Below, in pieces: positions 58,077 to 64,000 of a stretch of 64,000 bases of DNA; the first letter of the stretch is position 1; each line of letters starts with the position of its first letter. This DNA comes from Stentor coeruleus (Eukaryota; Ciliophora; Heterotrichea; Heterotrichida; Stentoridae): positions 1 through 64,000 of the forward strand of contig MPUH01000284.1 of assembly GCA_001970955.1 (NCBI GenBank), read 5' to 3'. The notes under the pieces are model-generated. The model was not told the DNA's origin. It saw only the letters and a list, made by a program, of their open reading frames with translations, and searched no databases. Both the position numbers and the translations under genes were made by a program.

Positions 58077-59777
58077 TTAAGTTTTTATTATAGGTTTAAA
58101 CGTGCATTCTTGTTCGATTTTCCCATCTTTTTCATCTCTGATTTTCTGAAGCTTCATTTCAGTCATTTTAGTCACAACACTCTGCCTTTCAAGAAAATCA
58201 GTTGGTAGAGAACTTCTCTTTTTTTCAGCTAAAATAGCACTTGTTGTGCTTATAAATGGTTTTCTTTCTGGAGCTTCTTCTTCTTTTTTATCAGGACGTT
58301 TTAGAAGAATGGCGCGTTTTTCTACATTGAGAGTTCTATAGTAATTTTCCATACTCTGACAGAAATCTTGTAAGGAAATTGAGACTTGAGTTTTTTCCAG
58401 TTCTTCGAAGAATGGTGTTAGAACTTTGAGAACAGGAAGCTCAAGTGCTGTTATGTTAATAGCAGATGCAGATATTTGCCCATCATAATCACTGTCCATT
58501 AGAGTAAAAAGTCTTTCATATTGTTTCATACGGAAATCATTGTAGATTTTATCTGAATTTTCAGTAGTTTTTTTTGATAATGATGCTGCTTCCATGGTTT
58601 TCATAAACTCCAGCTGTGAAGTTTCGATTTCTTTTTTCTTTGAGTCTCTTTGTGAATATAAATATTCCCATATTGGAGCTGTATTATATCTATTTAAACT
58701 TTTTTCTTTTTCCCCGTTTTCTTGTTTATATGGTTTGCTGTTAACATAATCTAATTCCATTCTTTCCTTTTCCTTTCTTATTTTCTCCATTTCCTCTTCA
58801 GTAACTTTTTTTGAAGTTTCAAGTCTATCTAAAAACTGATCAGTGGTCTCAAAAACATTTTTTTTCCTAGCATTTCCTACATCAGGTTTAAAAGTCCATT
58901 GTTTTAGATCTTCTTCTATACGTTTTTCTTTTCTTTCCCTTCGTTCTTCAGCTTGTATATAAAGTTCTTTATGTTTTTTAACCCCTTCTTTACTTTTTAC
59001 TGAGTTGTTGATTTTAGGGACAAATGAACATTCTTTATAGTATTCTTGTTCTTGGTCTTCTTTAAGTTTTTTCAGTTTTTCCTTCTTTTCTTCTTGTTTT
59101 TTGAATAAAATATTCTCTGGTTTGTCATAAACACGTGGGGATATCATGCTAGAATTCGTGTTGATAAGTGGTGAAAAGGTAAAATTATGGATTTCCTTTT
59201 CGAATTGTTCTTGTTTTTTCATTTCTTTAAACTTTTCAGCCTGTTCACGATCTTTTATCCCTTTCGCATAGAGGTAGTCGCCATAATTAAACCCGTNCGC
59301 ATAGAGGTAGTCGCCATAATTAAACCCGTTTTTCTTACTTTTTGATTGTGAATTCATCAAACTTACCGACTTAGAATTAGTAGTTTTACGTAATTGCTTG
59401 TAAACTGCACTATAAATACTACCTTTTGATGGGGATATTTTAGTTTCTGTATTGTTATTGTTATTAGTTTTTTTCATTTTGCTATCATTGTTCTTATAAT
59501 CATTTTTTATTGGGGATAAATACGGAGAAGGGCCAATAGAATCAGTTTCTGATGGTTCTTTCATATGCATATCACTTTTAAGGACTTCTTTAGTATTTTC
59601 TTGGATCATAATGTGCAAGTTTTTCTGAAGAGTATGATCCAAACCATATTTCGCTGCAAACTCTTGAGCTAAGTAAGCAGGATCATCATGCTCACAGACA
59701 GTGATAAAATCTTGTCTGCCATCTCCAATATCTACTGTCATCACAAGTATTTGCTTTCCTCTGTCAACAGCGTCCAT
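58077..59777 (-). CDS. TFKP-repeat / EF-hand protein
   Basis: The raw frame is 566 codons, but 33 bases (32-bp repeat plus N at 59297) are an assembly duplication. Removing them keeps the frame and gives about 555 aa. The N-terminal ~70 residues (KQILVMTVDIGDGRQDFITV) look beta-grasp-like. Then come spaced copies of a short motif: HNFTFSPLIN, CSFVPKINNS, WTFKPDVGN and, at the very end, CTFKPIIKT, separated by charged coiled-coil segments (EEKKEKLKKLKEDQEQEYYK). Near residue 425 an EF-hand loop is clear (LMDSDYDGQISASAI). Proteins of this layout occur in ciliates and relatives and are suspected microtubule or basal-body components (inference). It shares the TFKP motif with the gene at 53121. 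Confidence 0.75.
   Translation of the reverse strand: MDAVDRGKQILVMTVDIGDGRQDFITVCEHDDPAYLAQEFAAKYGLDHTLQKNLHIMIQENTKEVLKSDMHMKEPSETDSIGPSPYLSPIKNDYKNNDSKMKKTNNNNNTETKISPSKGSIYSAVYKQLRKTTNSKSVSLMNSQSKSKKNGFNYGDYLYAXGFNYGDYLYAKGIKDREQAEKFKEMKKQEQFEKEIHNFTFSPLINTNSSMISPRVYDKPENILFKKQEEKKEKLKKLKEDQEQEYYKECSFVPKINNSVKSKEGVKKHKELYIQAEERRERKEKRIEEDLKQWTFKPDVGNARKKNVFETTDQFLDRLETSKKVTEEEMEKIRKEKERMELDYVNSKPYKQENGEKEKSLNRYNTAPIWEYLYSQRDSKKKEIETSQLEFMKTMEAASLSKKTTENSDKIYNDFRMKQYERLFTLMDSDYDGQISASAINITALELPVLKVLTPFFEELEKTQVSISLQDFCQSMENYYRTLNVEKRAILLKRPDKKEEEAPERKPFISTTSAILAEKKRSSLPTDFLERQSVVTKMTEMKLQKIRDEKDGKIEQECTFKPIIKT
59265..59329. repeat. 32-bp direct repeat around a single N (assembly join)
   Basis: Bases 59265-59296 are repeated exactly at 59298-59329, with N at 59297. 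The 33-base excess is a multiple of three, so translation runs through and yields a false duplicated peptide (GFNYGDYLYA twice). Confidence 0.92.
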
Positions 59778-60312
59778 ATAATTATAGCCATTCTTTTGGT
59801 AATTTAACTTTGATATCTATTTAAATTAGTCTTCCGCGTCTAAGTCGAAAGCATCTTATAGGTTTTTTATAATACTTTATATGCTTGTTAAGGTTATAAC
59901 GATTATAAGATTGAAATTTTGCAAAGCAAAATTTGTATAGGATGGAGGTAAAAGTTTGTAAGGTTAGAGTGTATAATAAAGTTGATTAGGGTGTTTGTTT
60001 AAGGTTTAGGTTTCTTTTGTGGACTGATTATTTATGTGTATGAAGTTAGTTTTTTTTATATAAGAAAATAGTCAGATTTACTATACACTGAGTTTTATCA
60101 CTAATTTTACTTGGAATTTAGGGAAATATTCTTATATTATCACTACCAAACTTATAAAAATCATCTTAATATTTTCTACCCAATACTAAACACAAAATCC
60201 TCAATCATCCTGTCTATGTTTATAAAAATGACACCAAAATAAACTCTTATCATAACCAAAAACCATAAGTTTTTATTTCATCTCAATAATCTATTAATAC
60301 CTAATGCTTTAT
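59778..60312. other. intergenic between two minus-strand genes
   Basis: G-rich to about 60.0 kb, then C-rich: the 5' flank of one gene followed by the 3' flank of the next. Nothing else was recognised. Confidence 0.6.
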
Positions 60313-61167
60313 CTACTGAGTCTTGCAGTCAGCTTTTTCATTTCCTGACCCATCAACTTTCTTACCTTTTCCTTTCCCTTTACCTTCATGATGATCATCT
60401 TCATCATCCATATCCATATCCATATGGTCATCTTCATCTCTTATACCCATAAAGTAATAAATCGCATTCGGAATAATCTCATCTCTAATCTCACAAGCAA
60501 CTTCAAAATCCTCTTCCATCATATCTCCCATTCCCTCATCTTCACTATCTTCCTCCTCTTCTTCATCATCAGCACTTACACTTTTGAAAAAACTAAAAAA
60601 GCTTGGAATTTCCTCAACTTTGATCCCAGCTTTTTTGTTTTTCCCTCTTTTTTTAGTCTTTTTGACTTTTTGTGTAAGATTAGCTCCTTTCCATTTTATT
60701 TCTGTGCCTTCACCACTTTTTACTTCATCATCACCACCGACTACATATTTCTTTGTTAGGATAGTGTTTTCAATGAAAGTGTTTTCAGAAAAGTGGAATT
60801 CGAGTTTAAAATTATCAGTATTAGGTTCACCGAAATATTTGATATCAATAAGATGTTTGAGGAGTTGTTCATCTTGCTCAAATACCATAGTTGAAGTTAA
60901 TGGGTTGTTTTTTAGGACTTTAAGCCAGAATTCTGGGGCGTTTTTAATAACTTGAGAGCGTTGCTCGTATAAAGGAGTGTATTGCTGGTCGTATTTGTAC
61001 TCTAGAGCTCGTAGTTCACCAAGAAATGCTAGGAATAAAGTGTTTCTTTGCTTTTGGAGCTCGAGAACTGGCTGGACAAATGCTTTTTCTTCTTCTGGAA
61101 GTTTAGATAGCTCTTCATCTGCCTTTTTTTCCTGGAGTTTTAGTTCATGGCTATCGTTCCCTTCCAT
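60313..61167 (-). CDS. nucleosome assembly protein (NAP1/SET family)
   Basis: A 284-aa histone chaperone. Residues ~25-70 form the long dimerisation helix (VLELQKQRNTLFLAFLGELR; ALEYKYDQQYTPLYEQRSQV). Then follow PEFWLKVLKNNPLTSTMVFE, DIKYFGEPNTDNFKLEFHF, the basic insert LTQKVKKTKKRGKNKK, IPSFFSFFKSV and FEVACEIRDEIIPNAIYYFMG, all in NAP1 order. An acidic patch (DDEEEEEDSEDEG) precedes the last helix. The C-terminus is Asp/His/Gly/Lys-rich (DMDMDDEDDHHEGKGKGKG) rather than purely acidic. The family binds H2A-H2B and exchanges histones. No CAAX box is seen at the end (CKTQ has Cys at the fourth-last position but a charged a1 residue). Confidence 0.92.
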   Translation of the reverse strand: MEGNDSHELKLQEKKADEELSKLPEEEKAFVQPVLELQKQRNTLFLAFLGELRALEYKYDQQYTPLYEQRSQVIKNAPEFWLKVLKNNPLTSTMVFEQDEQLLKHLIDIKYFGEPNTDNFKLEFHFSENTFIENTILTKKYVVGGDDEVKSGEGTEIKWKGANLTQKVKKTKKRGKNKKAGIKVEEIPSFFSFFKSVSADDEEEEEDSEDEGMGDMMEEDFEVACEIRDEIIPNAIYYFMGIRDEDDHMDMDMDDEDDHHEGKGKGKGKKVDGSGNEKADCKTQ

Positions 61168-62078
61168 TTATTGCCATCCATAGTTAGCCCTAATTAAGAT
61201 TACTTTAAAGAGATTTTTACATGTTTTGTTAGTTAAAAAATAATTGGCTTAGAAAAAATTAGTTGTGTGGATTTTGGATTTATTGTTTAGATATTTTTAT
61301 AGAAGTTTAGTTTTAGATTTTGGAAATTTTATTTGAAATGATGCTGATTTAGAATGCAGAATAGAGTTAATTTATTATGTTGGAGAGAGGAAGTTAATAA
61401 AATTTTTAAGCTGAAAAGGGATGTGTTTTATAAGGAAAATATAATATTGAAAAATATTTTGATTTAAGTTGAGTTTGTAATTTTTTGCTTTTGGATATGT
61501 TTAATTTTTATTTTGTCAATTGTATCGGTGTAGATTTTCAGGAAATAGATAGGGTATGCATTTTTATGATGATTCATTTTTATATTTTAATTGGTAAACT
61601 TTTGCTTTTTTATTAGTCTTATTTAAGTTAAGTTTTGAAACAGGGGTGTATCCTTATGATAAATTTAACATATTTTTTTACATAACCATTTTACTTTAAA
61701 TGATTTGAAAAGTGGAAGAATGGGCTACCTATCTTAGAGTGATGTTATACTAAATATTTAAAGAAATAAACTTACGCAGATAAAGTTTACTTTAAGATAT
61801 ATTAGATTAGTATTAGTTAGGAATTATCGCTTGACTATTGTCCAGTCCTTATTAATTAAGATATATTAGATAATATTCAATACTTTAGTTTAATCATCCG
61901 CATTTAGAAAAGATAATAAAATTGTTCTTGGAATTTATAGTTTTATATTATTTTTTTTAAATATAAACAAACCTTTCCTCATAAGAAAATTCTTGATTTT
62001 TGTATAATATTTCTGGGTAAAAATAGTTTTATTAAGTTTGCATATAGGTTTCTGAAGGAGAAATAGAAATACTCAAAT
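61168..62078. other. divergent intergenic region
   Basis: About 0.9 kb. The first ~450 bp is G-rich on the plus strand. The remainder is mixed and very AT-rich, including a short direct repeat AAGATATATTAGAT (near 61795 and 61859). No gene or RNA was seen. Confidence 0.55.
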
Positions 62079-63158
62079 ATGTCATTTTTGAAAAAAGGTT
62101 ATGAGGACTTGTGGAAAGCTATCATTCGTCCACCAAGAGACCAATACATTCCTTCAGACCTTGGCCCAGTTAAATTTGAAATCAATCATAGGATATATCA
62201 GAGGACAGATATGCAGCTGAAAAACCCTAGAGGATTGACTTTAGAGTGCTCTTTTTTCGAACCTATTGATGAAGAAAGAGTAGCTGAGCAACTACCATGT
62301 GTAATATATCTTCATGGAAACTGTAGTTCTCGAATTGAAGCGATATCTGCAGTTCAATATCTTTTACCAGCTAAAATGTGCGTTTTCTGTTTCGATTTTG
62401 CCGGTAGTGGACTATCAGAAGGTGAGTATATATCCTTAGGTTTCTATGAAAAAGATGATGTTGCAACAGTTGTAGACTATTTAAGAAACTCTGGTAGGAC
62501 TTCATTTATAGGCCTTTGGGGAAGAAGTATGGGAGCAGTGACTGCTTTACTTCATGGACATAGAGATAATTCTATTGCAGGAATGGTTGTTGATAGTCCT
62601 TTTTCATCATTAAAAGTACTTGCCAAAGAACTAGCTTCAAGATATGTCAAATTACCAGGATTTTTACTTACTGGGGCAATTAAACTCATTAGAAAAAGTA
62701 TAAGGAAAAAAGCTAATTTTGATATAAACGATCTTAATCCTATTGATTTTGTTGATAAATGTTTTATACCTGCTACTTTTGCTTTAGGGGTTAATGATAC
62801 GTTTATATTACCTTCACATTCAGAGATTATGTATGAGAAATATGCTGGAGAAAAACTTTTGAAAAAAGTTGATTGTGATCATAATGAGCCTAGACCTGAA
62901 TATTATATGCATTCTATTGCTATATTTTTTTATAATACACTTTATTGTGAAATATTGCCAGAACCGAAACAGAAGAAGATTAAAGTTTTTGTTGAAAATT
63001 TTAAACCTAAAGTTCATGTTTTTGAAGATGCAATTCAATTTCAAGAAAATTTGTTGAATCCTGCTGAGAATATAATTGCAATAGAACCGGTAGCTGGAGT
63101 TGAGGAACCAGAAGATGATGATAGTATTAGTGATGATGATAACGAGGAAAATATATAA
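62079..63158 (+). CDS. alpha/beta-hydrolase (ABHD17/FAM108-like or BEM46-like)
   Basis: A 359-aa protein with an alpha/beta-hydrolase core at about residues 60-290. It shows the oxyanion strand VIYLHGNCSSR, DFAGSGLSEGEY, the nucleophile elbow GLWGRSMGAVTA (GxSxG with Ser), the acid strand FALGVNDTF and the likely catalytic His in CDHNEPRPEY. The sequence pattern is shared with many protist serine hydrolases, some of which act as depalmitoylases or lipases. There is no signal peptide. The extended C-terminal tail is acidic (EEPEDDDSISDDDNEENI). The substrate cannot be told from the sequence. The start at 62079 agrees with the beginning of the homologous fold. Confidence 0.88.
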   Translation: MSFLKKGYEDLWKAIIRPPRDQYIPSDLGPVKFEINHRIYQRTDMQLKNPRGLTLECSFFEPIDEERVAEQLPCVIYLHGNCSSRIEAISAVQYLLPAKMCVFCFDFAGSGLSEGEYISLGFYEKDDVATVVDYLRNSGRTSFIGLWGRSMGAVTALLHGHRDNSIAGMVVDSPFSSLKVLAKELASRYVKLPGFLLTGAIKLIRKSIRKKANFDINDLNPIDFVDKCFIPATFALGVNDTFILPSHSEIMYEKYAGEKLLKKVDCDHNEPRPEYYMHSIAIFFYNTLYCEILPEPKQKKIKVFVENFKPKVHVFEDAIQFQENLLNPAENIIAIEPVAGVEEPEDDDSISDDDNEENI

Positions 63159-63679
63159 GGTTATAAGCGCTATTAGTTATACAGATTCTAAATGGTATAT
63201 ATAGTGTAAATAGTTTAGAATATGAATTGTTGAGCTTTTTAGAATATATGGATTAATAATTTTCCTTATGATAAAAGACAAATTGAAATTGTGAAGATTT
63301 AAATAGATTTGATATATAAAATTAATTATTTGAATTTTTGGTTGATGTAAATTTGAAATAATAATCAATTTAAGTATATTATTATTTTATCATAGTCAAT
63401 ATAACGATTTATTAAAAATTATAACAACTATTAAGATATATAAAAGACATTGTGTTTTTGCAATATTTATTATAAAGTATTTTTTTGTGATATATTAAGT
63501 ATAATCTTCATAATATTTTTGACAAACATGGATAATATTTATATTATAATTCTATTGTTGCTATNAGTATAATCTTCATAATATTTTTGACAAACATGGA
63601 TAATATTTATATTATAATTCTATTGTTGCTATATATCCCAATAACTTAATCTTTTAAATTTTTAACTTCTTCAAAGTAA
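63159..63679. other. intergenic containing an N join
   Basis: AT-rich. It contains the 67-bp duplicated join described separately. No other feature was seen. Confidence 0.6.
63498..63632. repeat. 67-bp direct repeat around a single N (assembly join)
   Basis: Bases 63498-63564 are repeated exactly at 63566-63632 with N at 63565. It is intergenic, so no coding frame is changed. Confidence 0.92.
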
Positions 63680-64000
63680 ATGGAGACTGCAGATAAACTT
63701 GAAACTATCATCAAAACACTATTTCAACAAGCTCAAGTAATGCTTAAAGAATTAAATTTCAAATCAGCTTATCAACACCTTGATCAAGCTTTGCAAATCC
63801 TTGAAAAAAGTCACTCATTAAAAAAATCAGATCTTTACTACGCAACCTATACAAACTACGGCACAATCCTAAAAAAGCAAGGAAATTATTCCCAAGCCGC
63901 AGAGTCATTTTTATTCGCCGGAGATTTCTGTATAAAACAACCCCTAAAACTAGCTGAGTGTTATTTAAATGCATGTGCAATGCTTTCAAGAGCAGGAAAA
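63680..64000 (+). CDS. TPR-repeat protein, N-terminal part
   Basis: The frame starts METADKLETIIKTLFQQAQV and is open to the window edge (107 codons), so the rest lies outside. Three helical pairs have the TPR spacing: NFKSAYQHLDQALQILEKS, LYYATYTNYGTILKKQGNYS with QAAESFLFAGDFC, and LAECYLNACAMLSRAGK. The conserved small and aromatic positions (A-8, G, Y-11, A-20) are visible. TPRs mediate protein-protein contacts; without the C-terminal part no family can be named. Composition and the AT-rich leader match the neighbours. Confidence 0.8.
   Translation, partial: METADKLETIIKTLFQQAQVMLKELNFKSAYQHLDQALQILEKSHSLKKSDLYYATYTNYGTILKKQGNYSQAAESFLFAGDFCIKQPLKLAECYLNACAMLSRAGK

Noticed and set aside
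60388-60955. Two 123-codon frames antisense to the NAP1-like gene
   Set aside because: Phe/Ile/His or Ser/Phe-rich shadows of acidic codons; the sense protein is unmistakable.

Overview
This window looks like macronuclear DNA of a heterotrich ciliate close to Stentor. It is AT-rich and gene-dense, and its only introns are 15 nt long, which is a known Stentor hallmark. Several reading frames seem broken by in-frame TAG or TAA codons. Every such break I resolved disappears when a 15-nt GTA...AG segment is removed, so the genetic code is standard. I placed 17 introns by frame and, where a paralogue exists, by comparison. All 17 have A at intron position 10, and 16 have T at position 9. Genes carry short AT-rich leaders, and neighbours sit from 10 bp to about 2.4 kb apart. 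There are no tRNA or rRNA genes, no CRISPR arrays and no recognisable mobile elements.

Layout. 1-8.4 kb: the tail of an unknown gene, a TBC1D5-like Rab GAP, an RCC1-repeat protein, a divergent pair of unknown proteins and a MORN protein. 8.7-18.7 kb: a tandem duplication of a two-gene cassette. Each copy has a small IST1-like (ESCRT-III associated) protein with an MGNC N-terminus, convergent with a large LamG/Cys-rich/multi-TM surface protein. 19.8-29.2 kb: a CNBD potassium channel, a short MAD1-like protein, a kinesin-14-like motor, and a second TBC1D5-like gene in inverted orientation to the first. 30-47.9 kb: mostly signalling genes (MAP3K-like kinase, two dual-specificity phosphatases, an SNF1-type kinase, a Sec14 protein, SRPK, USP7, cyclin, RING and PP2C), plus one helical unknown protein. 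47.9-50.3 kb: the longest gene-free stretch, with a GC-rich three-hairpin island that may be an RNA gene. 50.3-53.7 kb: a very tight minus-strand cluster (RPL14, a PTEN-like protein, an EF-hand-like protein, a TFKP-motif protein). 54.8-64 kb: cytoskeletal or unknown proteins, an FHA protein, a NAP1-like histone chaperone, an alpha/beta hydrolase and the start of a TPR gene.

Functional themes are membrane traffic (TBC1D5, IST1, Sec14), phospho-signalling, and cell cycle or cytoskeleton (cyclin, MAD1, kinesin). Ciliates do not usually build operons, so most neighbourhoods probably carry no functional meaning. The duplicated IST1/receptor cassette is the clearest exception.

Quality. Five single N characters (22098, 25247, 50689, 59297, 63565) are each flanked by an exact direct repeat of 32-89 bp. 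They look like contig joins with unmerged overlaps. Three fall inside genes (kinesin, RPL14, an EF-hand protein) and corrupt the naive translation.
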